Below are positions 23,588-31,102 of a stretch of 36,461 nucleotides of DNA, one piece after another. A program made the position numbers and the translations under genes. The DNA is taken from positions 1 through 36,461 of the forward strand of contig NZ_LFML01000080.1 of NCBI RefSeq assembly GCF_001044425.1. Direction: 5' to 3'. The notes under the pieces were generated by a model that saw only the letters and a list, made by a program, of their open reading frames with translations, had not been told where the DNA came from and searched no databases. This DNA is from Streptomyces roseus (GTDB lineage Bacteria; Actinomycetota; Actinomycetes; Streptomycetales; Streptomycetaceae). Positions within the stretch are counted from its first letter, which is position 1; each line of letters opens with the position of its first letter.

Positions 23588-23740
23588 GCCCTCACCCCCT
23601 GCCGCCACTGCGTACACCCGTCCGAACGGGCTCGGTCACAAGCGACCATAACCCCCGGGGCGGACAATGGCCGGAAACCTTCGCACCGGGGTAATACTCC
23701 CGTCACAAACAACCCGCAGCGTGTGGGGGAGGATGGGCGA

Positions 23741-24709
23741 GTGATCCGATTCGAGCATGTGACCAAGCGCTACCCCGACGGGACCACGGCCGTCGAGGAC
23801 CTGTCCTTCGAGGTGGCGGAGGGTGAGCTGGTCACGCTCGTGGGCCCGTCCGGCTGCGGCAAGACGACCACGATGAAGATGGTCAACCGGCTCATCGAGC
23901 CGACCTCCGGCCGGATCCTGCTCGGCGGCGAGGACATCGCGAGCGCCGACCCGGTCGAACTGCGCCGGCACATCGGCTACGTCATCCAGCAGGTCGGGCT
24001 GTTCCCGCACAAGACGGTGCTGGAGAACACGGCGACCGTCCCGCAGCTGATCGGCACCCCCAAGGCCAAGGCCCGCGCCCGGGCCGCCGAACTCCTCGAA
24101 CTGGTGGGGCTGGATCCCGCCGTGTACGGGGGCCGGTACCCGGAGCAGCTGTCCGGCGGGCAGCGCCAGCGCGTCGGCGTCGCGCGCGCCCTGGCGGCCG
24201 ATCCGCCGGTGCTGCTGATGGACGAGCCGTTCGGGGCGGTGGACCCGGTGGTCCGCGAGCGCCTCCAGAACGAGTTCCTGGCGCTCCAGCGGACGGTGCG
24301 CAAGACGATCCTGCTGGTCACCCACGACCTGGAGGAGGCGATCCGGCTCGGGGACCGCATCGCCGTGTACGGCACGGGCACCATCGAGCAGTTCGCCCGC
24401 CCGGCCGCGGTACTGGCCGCCCCTGCCACCGAGTACGTGGCCTCCTTCGTCGGCGCGGACCGGGGCCTCAAGCACCTCGCGGTCACCCCGGTGGAGCGGG
24501 CCGACCTGGCGCGGGCGGACGGGGACGGGAAAGCCCCCACTGCCGGGGTGGCACTGGGGGCGAGTCTGCGCGAGGCGCTCGCGCTGCTGCTGCAGGAGGA
24601 CTCCGGCCGGATCGCGGTCACGGACCCGGACTCGGGTGAGCTGGTCGGCGTACTGACCCCGGAGGGGGTCCACCGGGCGCTGCGCCGGGCCCAGCTGCAG
24701 GAGGCGTAG
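23741..24709 (+). CDS. Glycine betaine-type ABC importer ATP-binding protein
   Basis: 322 residues. The ABC ATPase domain shows Walker A GPSGCGKTTT (about 38-47), Q-loop IQQVGLFPHKTV, signature LSGGQRQRVGVARAL, Walker B VLLMDEPFGAVD and the switch His in VTHDLEEA. The C-terminal about 80 residues hold a single CBS-like unit (SGRIAVTDPDSGELVGVLTP), where OpuCA proteins commonly have two. CBS domains in this family sense ionic strength or nucleotides. The GTG at 23741 has GGAGG 8 nt upstream. The gene is divergent from its permease and binding-protein genes, so both units could be controlled from the shared 153-nt region, for example during osmotic stress. Confidence 0.93.
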   Translation: MIRFEHVTKRYPDGTTAVEDLSFEVAEGELVTLVGPSGCGKTTTMKMVNRLIEPTSGRILLGGEDIASADPVELRRHIGYVIQQVGLFPHKTVLENTATVPQLIGTPKAKARARAAELLELVGLDPAVYGGRYPEQLSGGQRQRVGVARALAADPPVLLMDEPFGAVDPVVRERLQNEFLALQRTVRKTILLVTHDLEEAIRLGDRIAVYGTGTIEQFARPAAVLAAPATEYVASFVGADRGLKHLAVTPVERADLARADGDGKAPTAGVALGASLREALALLLQEDSGRIAVTDPDSGELVGVLTPEGVHRALRRAQLQEA

Positions 24710-24723
24710 CGCCGCGGGGCACG

Positions 24724-24739
24724 GCCCCGGGCCCGGGGC
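24724..24739. terminator. 16-bp palindrome between convergent genes
   Basis: A perfect GC palindrome at 24724-24739, reading GCCCCGGGCCCGGGGC, lies 14 nt after the ATPase stop and before the stop of the convergent esterase gene. The effective stem is short and there is no T-tract, so it is a weak candidate. Confidence 0.35.
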
Positions 24740-24749
24740 GGGCCGGGGG

Positions 24750-25859
24750 TCAGGCCTGGATGCGGTTGCTCATCCACACCAGCATCGAGGGGATCTCACG
24801 ACGCCAGGTGTTGAAGTTGTGGCCGCCGCTGTCGAGGATGATCGAGGAGACCCGGTCCGGGCCCTTGACCAGCTTGATGAACTTCTTCGTGTCGTCGAGG
24901 TTGGGCTCGCCCGTCTCGCTGCTGGTGACCAGGAACGACGTACCGGTCGGCTTCTTGTGCTCGATGCTGTGCAGGACGTCCGCGCGCTTCTTCAGCTTGT
25001 CGTCGCCCTGGAACAGGTTGCCGGTGGTCGCGTCGTTCGCCGCGTCGTAGTACGCGGACAGACCCGCGGCGGCGCCGAAGGTCTGCGGGTAGTGCGCGGC
25101 GATCTTCAGGGCGCAGTAGCCGCCCGTCGAGTTCCCGATGAAGCCCATGTTCTGCGGCTTCTTGCCCACCCGGAAGGTCGCCTGGATGGCCTGCGGCAGG
25201 TCCTCGGCGAAGAAGGTCTCGGTCTGCGGTCCGCCGGGTATGTCCACGCACTCGGTGTCGCGCGGCGGCGCGATGGTCGGGCGCAGCATCACCAGGATCA
25301 TCGGCTTCATCTTGCCCGCCTTGGCCTGCTTGAAGGCCGTCATCGGATAGTTCAGCCCTTTGATCAGGTTCTCGGCGGTGCCCGGGTAGCCCGTCAGTAC
25401 GATGGAAGCCGGAAAGTTCTGCTGCTTGTGCTGCGGCTGGAAGTACTCCGGCGGCAGCCACACGTAGCCCGGGCTCGTTATTTTCGACTTCTGCCCGGTT
25501 ATGGCAACCTTCAGGATCTGTCCGCCGACCTGGGGCTGGGCCCCGCCCGGCACGTCGAGCTTCTGCTTGTCGACGACCTTGATGTCCTTGCTGCTCATGG
25601 AGTGGTCCACGACCTTGCCGACAGATGTCTGCTGGCCGAACAGGTCCGCCCACGAGCCGTAGAAGGAGAAGGACTTGTTCGCCGCCAGGCCCACGGCCGA
25701 GAACAGCGCGAGCTGGGTCGCGAGCAGCAGCCCGACCCGGCCGAGCAGCGCACGCCAGGTGCGGCCCGCGAGCCGGGGCCAGCACCACACCGTGGCCGCG
25801 AACAGCAGCACACCGGCGATGATGGCCAGCGCCAAAACCGTATTACTGGTGAGACCCAT
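24750..25859 (-). CDS. Membrane-anchored alpha/beta-hydrolase esterase
   Basis: 369 residues. Two to three hydrophobic helices (about 7-65) anchor an extracytoplasmic alpha/beta-hydrolase domain of the antigen 85/esterase D-like type. The nucleophile is in GFIGNSTGGYCALK, the catalytic His is in DSGGHNFNTWR near the C-terminus, and YPGTAENLIKG and ETFFAEDLPQAI are family segments. It diverges from an aminoacyl-phosphatidylglycerol synthase-like gene with a 152-nt gap. In Pseudomonas and Enterococcus, hydrolases encoded next to such synthases remove amino acids from the lipids, so a similar role is plausible here. That function is an inference. It could instead be a general exported esterase. 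Confidence 0.85.
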   Translation of the reverse strand: MGLTSNTVLALAIIAGVLLFAATVWCWPRLAGRTWRALLGRVGLLLATQLALFSAVGLAANKSFSFYGSWADLFGQQTSVGKVVDHSMSSKDIKVVDKQKLDVPGGAQPQVGGQILKVAITGQKSKITSPGYVWLPPEYFQPQHKQQNFPASIVLTGYPGTAENLIKGLNYPMTAFKQAKAGKMKPMILVMLRPTIAPPRDTECVDIPGGPQTETFFAEDLPQAIQATFRVGKKPQNMGFIGNSTGGYCALKIAAHYPQTFGAAAGLSAYYDAANDATTGNLFQGDDKLKKRADVLHSIEHKKPTGTSFLVTSSETGEPNLDDTKKFIKLVKGPDRVSSIILDSGGHNFNTWRREIPSMLVWMSNRIQA

Positions 25860-26011
25860 GAGCAGTCAGTCGACTTTCTGATGGCAGGACTAGTTTTTCT
25901 CGGCGGAAGAGTGAACCCGCTCGACCCCGATGTCGTCCTAGTGGACGCACCACACTCCGGAGGCTGTCGCGGCCTTCGGCCACATGATCTCTCGCGGAGC
26001 AACGGGAAGCG

Positions 26012-27871
26012 ATGTCTAGCAGGATAGATGGCGATAAGTCGGGACAGGTTCCGAAGCAGGTCCGCCGAATCTTCCGCGGCCCACGACCGGAGTCGGTGCC
26101 CGGGCTGGTAGGTACGGCCGTCATGATCGTCGGCCTTCTGGACATCGCGGCGGGAGTGTTCCCGCGGTTCCGTCACAGCCGCATCCACGCGGTCACCGAG
26201 GTGCTGCCCGGTTCGCTGGGCCCGTTCGCAGCCGCCCTCGCCATCAGCGCGGGCGTCCTGCTCCTTCTGCTCGCCCACGGCCTCAAGCGCCGCAAGCGCC
26301 GCGCCTGGCGGGCGGCCGTCGTGCTGCTCCCGGCCGGAGCCGCGGCGCAGTTCATGTACCGGCACTCCGTCATCAGCGTGGTCATCGCCGCGGTGCTCCT
26401 GGGGCTCATCCTGCGCCACCAGGAGGAGTTCAAGGCCCTGCCCGACCCGCGCAGCCGCTGGAAGGCCCTGGCCAACTTCGTGCTGATGAGCGCCGGCTCC
26501 ATCGGCCTCGGTCTGGTCATCGTCAACTCCCACCCCAACCGTGTCGTCGGCCATCCGGGTGTTTACGAGCAGATCAGCCACGTCGTGTACGGGCTCTTCG
26601 GCATGGAGGGCCCGGTCGACTACTCCGGCCGGGTCTCGTGGACCGTCGGCTACTCGCTCGGCGCCCTCGGCATGCTGACCGCGCTCACCACCGTCTACCT
26701 GGCCTTCCGCCCCGAGCACCCGGCCGCCCGGCTCACCGCCGACGACGAGACCAGGCTGCGCGAGCTGCTCGCCCGGCACGGCGGCCGCGACTCGCTGGGC
26801 CACTTCGCGCTCCGCCGCGACAAGGCCGTCGTCTTCTCCCCCAGCGGCAAGGCGGCCGTCACCTACCGCGTGGTCTCCGGCGTGATGCTCGCCTCCGGCG
26901 ACCCCATCGGCGACGTCGAGGCCTGGCCCGGGGCCATCGAGCGGTTCATGGAGGAGGCCAAGGCCCACTCCTGGACCCCGGCCGTCGTCGGCTGCAGCGA
27001 GACCGGCGGCGAGGTCTGGACCCGCGAGACCGGGCTGGACGCGCTGGAGCTGGGCGACGAGGCGATCGTCGACGTCAAAGACTTCTCGCTGACCGGCCGC
27101 CCCATGCGCAACGTCCGCCAGATGGTGAAGCGCATCGAGCGCAACGGCTACACCACCAAGGTCCGCCGCGTCAGCGAGCTGACCGAGGAGGAGCTGGAGC
27201 AGGTCCGCGGCGCGGCCGTCGCCTGGCGCGGCACCGACACGGAGCGCGGCTTCTCCATGGCCCTGGGCCGTGTCGGCGACGAGGGCGACGGCGACTGCTT
27301 CATCGCCACCGCCCACCGGGTCGAGGAGGGCGACACCAGCCCGTTCGGCGACCTCAAGGCCATCCAGCACTTCGTGCCGTGGGGCAAGGACGGCATGTCG
27401 CTGGAGATGATGCGCCGCGACCGCGCCGCCGACCCGGGCATGAACGAGCTGCTGATCGTCGCCTCCCTCCAGCAGGCCCCCGAGCTCGGCATCGAGAAGG
27501 TCTCGCTGAACTTCGCGATGTTCCGCGCGGCCCTGGCCCGCGGCGAGAAGATCGGCGCGGGGCCGGTCCTGCGCATGTGGCGCAGCCTGCTGGTCTTCCT
27601 GTCCCGCTGGTTCCAGATCGAGTCGCTGTACAAGTTCAACGAGAAGTTCCGCCCCCGCTGGGAGCCGCGCTTCATGGTCTACCGCAACAGCGGCGACCTG
27701 CCCCGCATCGGCTTCGCCGTGATGCAGGCCGAGGGCTTCATCACGCTGGCCCTGCCGCGGCTGTTCGCGAGCCGCCGCCGTCCCAAGCCGGTCCGCACCT
27801 GCGCCCACACGCACCCGGCCGCGCCGGTGCCGGGCCAGTCCAAGCAGGAGCGCGAGGTCCAGGTCGCCTGA
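26012..27871 (+). CDS. Aminoacyl-phosphatidylglycerol synthase-like membrane protein (MprF/LysX type, DUF2156)
   Basis: 619 residues. About six membrane helices lie in the first 230 residues. A cytosolic DUF2156/LPG synthase C-terminal domain follows (about 245-590), with VVSGVMLASGDPIGD, WTPAVVGCSETGGEVW, MRNVRQMVKRIERNGY, DGMSLEMMRRD, EKVSLNFAMFR and NEKFRPRWEPRFMVY. Such proteins move an amino acid from aminoacyl-tRNA to phosphatidylglycerol, lowering membrane negative charge and raising resistance to cationic peptides. Mycobacterial LysX carries an extra lysyl-tRNA synthetase domain; here it is absent, as in MprF, so tRNA charging must come from the normal synthetase. The amino acid used is unknown. 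The ATG at 26012 has a GGGAAG site. A strong hairpin follows the gene. Confidence 0.88.
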   Translation: MSSRIDGDKSGQVPKQVRRIFRGPRPESVPGLVGTAVMIVGLLDIAAGVFPRFRHSRIHAVTEVLPGSLGPFAAALAISAGVLLLLLAHGLKRRKRRAWRAAVVLLPAGAAAQFMYRHSVISVVIAAVLLGLILRHQEEFKALPDPRSRWKALANFVLMSAGSIGLGLVIVNSHPNRVVGHPGVYEQISHVVYGLFGMEGPVDYSGRVSWTVGYSLGALGMLTALTTVYLAFRPEHPAARLTADDETRLRELLARHGGRDSLGHFALRRDKAVVFSPSGKAAVTYRVVSGVMLASGDPIGDVEAWPGAIERFMEEAKAHSWTPAVVGCSETGGEVWTRETGLDALELGDEAIVDVKDFSLTGRPMRNVRQMVKRIERNGYTTKVRRVSELTEEELEQVRGAAVAWRGTDTERGFSMALGRVGDEGDGDCFIATAHRVEEGDTSPFGDLKAIQHFVPWGKDGMSLEMMRRDRAADPGMNELLIVASLQQAPELGIEKVSLNFAMFRAALARGEKIGAGPVLRMWRSLLVFLSRWFQIESLYKFNEKFRPRWEPRFMVYRNSGDLPRIGFAVMQAEGFITLALPRLFASRRRPKPVRTCAHTHPAAPVPGQSKQEREVQVA

Positions 27872-27930
27872 GCCCGGAGCCCTGGTCCCGGGAGCCCTGG
27901 CTCCCCGGACCCCCGGCTCCCCGGATCCCC

Positions 27931-27966
27931 GAGCCCGGCCCGCCGCACCGTCGGCGGGCCGGGCTC
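27931..27966 (+). terminator. 15-bp hairpin after the MprF/LysX-like gene
   Basis: GAGCCCGGCCCGCCG at 27931-27945 pairs perfectly with 27952-27966 around a 6-nt loop. The preceding 60 nt are an imperfect CCCGG/CTCC-rich repeat (27872-27930). No T-tract follows. Confidence 0.7.
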
Positions 27967-28041
27967 CGCCGCTTCCCGGCCCCGGACGCACCCGGCCGGG
28001 GGCCCCGATCCCCGCATACGGCCCGGCCAGGGCCCCGGCCC

Positions 28042-28047
28042 TACCCT
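28042..28047 (+). promoter_or_regulatory. -10 element TACCCT for folP
   Basis: TACCCT lies exactly 6 nt before the ATG at 28054, consistent with a leaderless folP transcript. GGAG also lies between them but is only 2 nt from the ATG, too close for a normal ribosome binding site. Confidence 0.45.
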
Positions 28048-28053
28048 GGAGCC

Positions 28054-28926
28054 ATGAACATCAAGCGCGGGGCCGCCGGCAGGGGCCGGGTCGAAGGCCT
28101 GCCGGAATGGGACCGCTGCGGGGTCATGGGCGTCGTCAACGTCACCCCCGACTCCTTCTCCGACGGGGGGCGCTGGTTCGACACCACCGCCGCCGTCAAG
28201 CGCGGCCTCGACCTCGTCGCCCGGGGCGCCGACCTCGTCGACGTCGGCGGCGAATCCACCCGTCCCGGCGCCACCCGCGTCGACGAGGAGGAGGAGCTGC
28301 GCCGCGTCGTCCCCGTGGTGCGCGGCCTGGCCTCCGAGGGGGTCACCGTCTCCGTCGACACCATGCGCGCCTCCGTCGCCGCCCGGGCCGTGGCCGCCGG
28401 CGCCACGCTGGTCAACGACGTCAGCGGCGGCCTCGCCGACCCCGGCATGATCCCGGCCGTCGCCGCCGCCGAGGTGCCCTTCGTGGTGATGCACTGGCGC
28501 GGCTTCAGCGACGGGATGAACAAGCTGGCCGTGTACGAGGACGTCGTCGCCGAGGTCACCGCCGAGCTCCGGAGCCGCATCGACGCCGTCGTGGCCGGCG
28601 GGATCGCCCCCGAGCGGCTCCTCGTCGACCCCGGCCTCGGCTTCGCGAAGATGGCCGAGCACGACCTGGCCCTGGTCGCCCACCTGCCCGAACTGCGCGC
28701 CCTCGGCTTCCCGCTGCTGGTCGCCGCCTCGCGGAAGCGTTTCCTCGGCCGCATCCTGGCCGGCGCCGCCGACGCCGCACCGCCGCCCGCCCGCGAGCGG
28801 GACGCCGCCACCGCCGCGGTCTCCGCCATCGCGGCCCACCAGGGCGCTTGGGCCGTACGGGTCCACGAGGTACGGGCGACCGCCGACGCGGTTCGGGTGG
28901 CCCGGGCCGTGGAAGGAGCGCTGTGA
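28054..28926 (+). CDS. folP: Dihydropteroate synthase
   Basis: 290 residues. FolP condenses 6-hydroxymethyl-dihydropterin pyrophosphate with p-aminobenzoate to give dihydropteroate; it is the sulfonamide target. All family motifs are present: GVVNVTPDSFSDGG, VDVGGESTRPGA, LVNDVSGG, VVMHWRGF, LLVDPGLGFAK, AASRKRFLGRIL and a final His-Glu segment (VRVHEV). The TIM-barrel length is normal. It heads the folate run here. A 22-nt gap with a GGAAGGAG site leads into the NTF2-like gene. folE is not in this window. Transcription probably starts at the ATG. Confidence 0.97.
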   Translation: MNIKRGAAGRGRVEGLPEWDRCGVMGVVNVTPDSFSDGGRWFDTTAAVKRGLDLVARGADLVDVGGESTRPGATRVDEEEELRRVVPVVRGLASEGVTVSVDTMRASVAARAVAAGATLVNDVSGGLADPGMIPAVAAAEVPFVVMHWRGFSDGMNKLAVYEDVVAEVTAELRSRIDAVVAGGIAPERLLVDPGLGFAKMAEHDLALVAHLPELRALGFPLLVAASRKRFLGRILAGAADAAPPPARERDAATAAVSAIAAHQGAWAVRVHEVRATADAVRVARAVEGAL

Positions 28927-28948
28927 CCATCGAACCGGAAGGAGCACG

Positions 28949-29392
28949 GTGAGCAGAACCGACATCGAAGCGGTCGACGAGGTCAACACGGCCTTCTACG
29001 AGGCCATGGAGCGGGGGGACTTCGACGCACTGTCGGCGCTCTGGCTGGAGGACGAGATCTCCTGCGTGCACCCGGGCTGGCCCGTGCTCTCCGGCCGCGG
29101 GGAGGTGCTGCGCTCGTACGCGCTGATCATGTCCCACACCGACTACATCCAATTTTTCCTCACCGATACGAAGGTCGCCGTCATAGGTGACACGGCCCTG
29201 GTGACGTGCACGGAAAACATCCTCAGCGGCGGGCCCGCCGAGGACGGCGGGGAGCTGGGACCGCTCGTCGGCCAGCTGGTCGTCGCCACGAATGTGTTCC
29301 GACGCACATCGGAGGGCTGGCGCCTCTGGTCCCACCACGGTTCTCCCGTGCTGACGGACTCCGCCGAGGACGAGGAAGAGGACCCCGCCTGA
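28949..29392 (+). CDS. NTF2/SnoaL-like fold protein in the folate operon
   Basis: 147 residues from a GTG with a GGAAGGAG ribosome binding site. The sequence has the NTF2-like (SnoaL-3/DUF4440) pattern: an N-terminal helix (DEVNTAFYEAMERGDFDALS), LWLEDEISCVHPGWPVLSGR, then beta strands with GDTALVTCTEN and WRLWSHHGSPV. Such small cone-shaped proteins act as isomerases, hydrolases or ligand binders; several catalytic-looking residues (Asp/Glu, His in CVHPGW and SHHGS) line the expected pocket. The tail is acidic. It lies between folP and folB, so a role in pteridine or p-aminobenzoate chemistry is possible, but nothing in the sequence proves it. A hairpin overlaps its stop codon. Confidence 0.85.
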   Translation: MSRTDIEAVDEVNTAFYEAMERGDFDALSALWLEDEISCVHPGWPVLSGRGEVLRSYALIMSHTDYIQFFLTDTKVAVIGDTALVTCTENILSGGPAEDGGELGPLVGQLVVATNVFRRTSEGWRLWSHHGSPVLTDSAEDEEEDPA

Positions 29393-29415
29393 CCCCACCG
29401 GCGGGGGCCGGGGTC
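29391..29415 (+). terminator. Hairpin with short T-run after the NTF2-like gene
   Basis: GACCCC at 29391-29396 and GGGGTC at 29410-29415 pair around an inner GGC/GCC stem, followed directly by TTT. It could end part of the folP transcript before folB. Confidence 0.45.
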
Positions 29416-29424
29416 TTTCGCAGG

Positions 29425-29522
29425 TAAATTCGAAGACGGACGACGCCGACCGCACTCGGCGCAGGCCCATGGATCCGGGGAGTCCCGGACGGCAAGCACC
29501 TACGAAAGCAGGAGTGATTCGC
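29425..29522 (+). promoter_or_regulatory. Candidate promoter and structured leader of folB-folK
   Basis: TAAATT at 29425-29430 is a candidate -10 element. About 90 nt of leader follow with two small hairpins: CGCCGA/TCGGCG at 29444-29461 and TCCGGG/CCCGGA at 29474-29489. A weak CAC/GTG pairing sits around the AGGAG ribosome binding site. No known riboswitch consensus is recognised. Confidence 0.3.
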
Positions 29523-29882
29523 GTGGATCGTGTCGCGCTGCGCGGCCTCAAGGCTCGCGGGCACCACGGCGTCTTCCCCCGGGAACGCGAGGAGGGCCAG
29601 ACCTTCATCGTCGACCTCGTGCTGCACATCGACACCCGCCCCGCGGCGGCCGACGACGACCTGGCGAAGACCGTGCACTACGGGGTCGTCGCCGAAGAGG
29701 TCGTCGATGTGGTCCAGGGAGAGCCCGTCGACCTGATCGAGACCCTCGCCGAGCGGATCGCCCAGCAGTGCCTGAAGCACGAAGCGGTGGCACAGGTGGA
29801 GGTCGTCGTCCACAAACCGGACGCCCCCATCACCGTCCCCTTCGACGACGTGACCATCACGATCACCCGGACCCGCGTGTGA
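29523..29882 (+). CDS. folB: Dihydroneopterin aldolase
   Basis: 119 residues. FolB splits dihydroneopterin into 6-hydroxymethyl-dihydropterin and glycolaldehyde and can epimerise the side chain. The T-fold enzyme motifs are visible: LRGLKARGHHGVFPRERE with the catalytic Glu region, GQTFIVDL, a TVHYGVVAEEV segment, LIETLAERIA, and VVVHKPDAPI with the conserved Lys. Length is normal. The GTG at 29523 is chosen for its AGGAG site about 10 nt upstream and for starting right at the first strand. Its stop overlaps the folK GTG by 4 bp, so the two products, which act in succession, are co-translated. Confidence 0.97.
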   Translation: MDRVALRGLKARGHHGVFPREREEGQTFIVDLVLHIDTRPAAADDDLAKTVHYGVVAEEVVDVVQGEPVDLIETLAERIAQQCLKHEAVAQVEVVVHKPDAPITVPFDDVTITITRTRV

Positions 29883-30487
29883 ACAACGGACTGAACGCCC
29901 CGAGCGACCCCACCGTCCAGCCGGTGCCCGCATCCGTCGTCGAGACGGTGGACGCCGCGGACACCACCCTCTCCAACCCCAAGTGGGCCGTCGTCGCGCT
30001 CGGTGCGAACCTCGGCAACCGCCTGGAGACCCTCCAGGGCGCCATCGACGCCCTCGGCGACACCCCCGGCCTGCGGGTCAAGGCAGTCTCCCCCGTCTAC
30101 GAGACGGAGCCGTGGGGCGTCGAGCCCGGCTCGCAGCCCTCGTACCTCAACGCGGTCGTCGCGCTGAAGACGACGCTGCCGCCGTCCTCCCTGCTGGAGC
30201 GCGGCCACGCCATCGAGGAGGCCTTCGACCGCGTCCGCGAGGAGCGCTGGGGCCCGCGCACGATCGACGTCGACATCGTGTCGTACGCCGACGTGGTCTC
30301 GGACGACCCCGTCCTCACCCTCCCGCACCCGCGGGCCCACCAGCGGGCCTTCGTCCTGGCCCCGTGGAACGACGTCGACCCCGAGGCGCAGATCCCGGGC
30401 CGCGGCCCCGTCGCGGCGCTGCTTGCGGGAATCGGCCTGGCGGGCGTCACGCCGCGCCCGGACCTGGAACTCCGCCTGCCCGAGTAG
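29879..30487 (+). CDS. folK: 6-hydroxymethyl-dihydropterin pyrophosphokinase
   Basis: 202 residues. FolK transfers pyrophosphate from ATP to the FolB product, making the FolP substrate. Motifs: VVALGANLGNRLETLQGAID, SPVYETEPWGV, SYLNAVVAL, EERWGPRTIDVDIV (Mg-ATP and pterin site) and LPHPRAHQRAFVLAPWNDV. The first about 32 residues are a Thr/Val/Asp-rich extension before the catalytic core, longer than in E. coli FolK (about 160 residues). The start overlaps the folB stop by 4 bp. DUF3180 follows after 66 nt. Confidence 0.97.
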   Translation: MNNGLNAPSDPTVQPVPASVVETVDAADTTLSNPKWAVVALGANLGNRLETLQGAIDALGDTPGLRVKAVSPVYETEPWGVEPGSQPSYLNAVVALKTTLPPSSLLERGHAIEEAFDRVREERWGPRTIDVDIVSYADVVSDDPVLTLPHPRAHQRAFVLAPWNDVDPEAQIPGRGPVAALLAGIGLAGVTPRPDLELRLPE

Positions 30488-30553
30488 TCGTTAACCTGTG
30501 GCTGGAGCCGGGGCGTCGAGGAGTCCGCGGCACGGAAAGCGGGGAACGGGCAC

Positions 30554-31042
30554 GTGAAGCAACTGAGGCCGACGGTCCTGGCGGGGATCTTCGCCGTCGC
30601 CGGGGTGCTGTCCTGGGCGGGCGCCCGGCTGTGGAACGCGTACGGGACCCTGCCGGGCGTCCCGCTCGCGGCGCCCGTCGTCCTGGGCGCCATCGCCGTC
30701 GTCCTGCTGGCCACGGCCCTCTCGCTGCGCGCCCGCCTCAAGGCGCAGCGCGAGCGCAGGCCCGGAGCCAAGGGTGTGGAGCCGCTGATGGCGGCCCGCG
30801 CGGTCGTCTTCGGCCAGGCCAGCGCGCTCGTCGCCGCCCTGGTCGCGGGGATGTACGGCGGCGTGGGCGTCTTCCTGCTGATGGACTCCCTCGACGTCCC
30901 CGCCCGCCGCGACCAGACCTGGTACGCCGGCTTCGCGGTCCTGGCGGGCGCGGCCGTGATCGCCGCCGCCCTCTTCCTGGAGCACGTCCTCAAGCTCCCG
31001 GAAGACGACGACACGACCCCCCAGAGCCCCTCCCGAGCCTGA
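30554..31042 (+). CDS. DUF3180 membrane protein of the folate cluster
   Basis: 162 residues from a GTG. Four hydrophobic helices are predicted (about 8-25, 40-58, 85-108 and 122-143), joined by a basic cytosolic loop (LRARLKAQRERRPGAKG). The family is restricted to Actinobacteria and usually follows folK, as it does in mycobacteria, but has no known function. TAACCT at 30492-30497 in the preceding gap could be a separate -10 giving a leader of about 50 nt. A 36-bp perfect palindrome 13 nt after the stop ends the unit. A role in folate or pterin transport is only a guess from context. Confidence 0.88.
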   Translation: MKQLRPTVLAGIFAVAGVLSWAGARLWNAYGTLPGVPLAAPVVLGAIAVVLLATALSLRARLKAQRERRPGAKGVEPLMAARAVVFGQASALVAALVAGMYGGVGVFLLMDSLDVPARRDQTWYAGFAVLAGAAVIAAALFLEHVLKLPEDDDTTPQSPSRA

Positions 31043-31055
31043 TCCCCGGCCCGAG

Positions 31056-31091
31056 CCCGATCCCCGCCCGGGATCCCGGGCGGGGATCGGG
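31056..31091. terminator. 36-bp perfect palindrome closing the folate cluster
   Basis: Positions 31056-31073 are the exact reverse complement of 31074-31091, centred on GGATCC. Folding leaves a 16-bp stem with a 4-nt loop. It lies between the DUF3180 stop and the convergent stop of the 57-residue peptide gene, so it can end transcription from both sides. Confidence 0.75.
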
Positions 31092-31102
31092 CCGAGGCCC
31101 TG

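Noticed and set aside
29425..29522. A tetrahydrofolate riboswitch upstream of folB
   Set aside because: The small hairpins do not show the known THF riboswitch layout, which is described mainly from Firmicutes; only a generic structured leader is reported.
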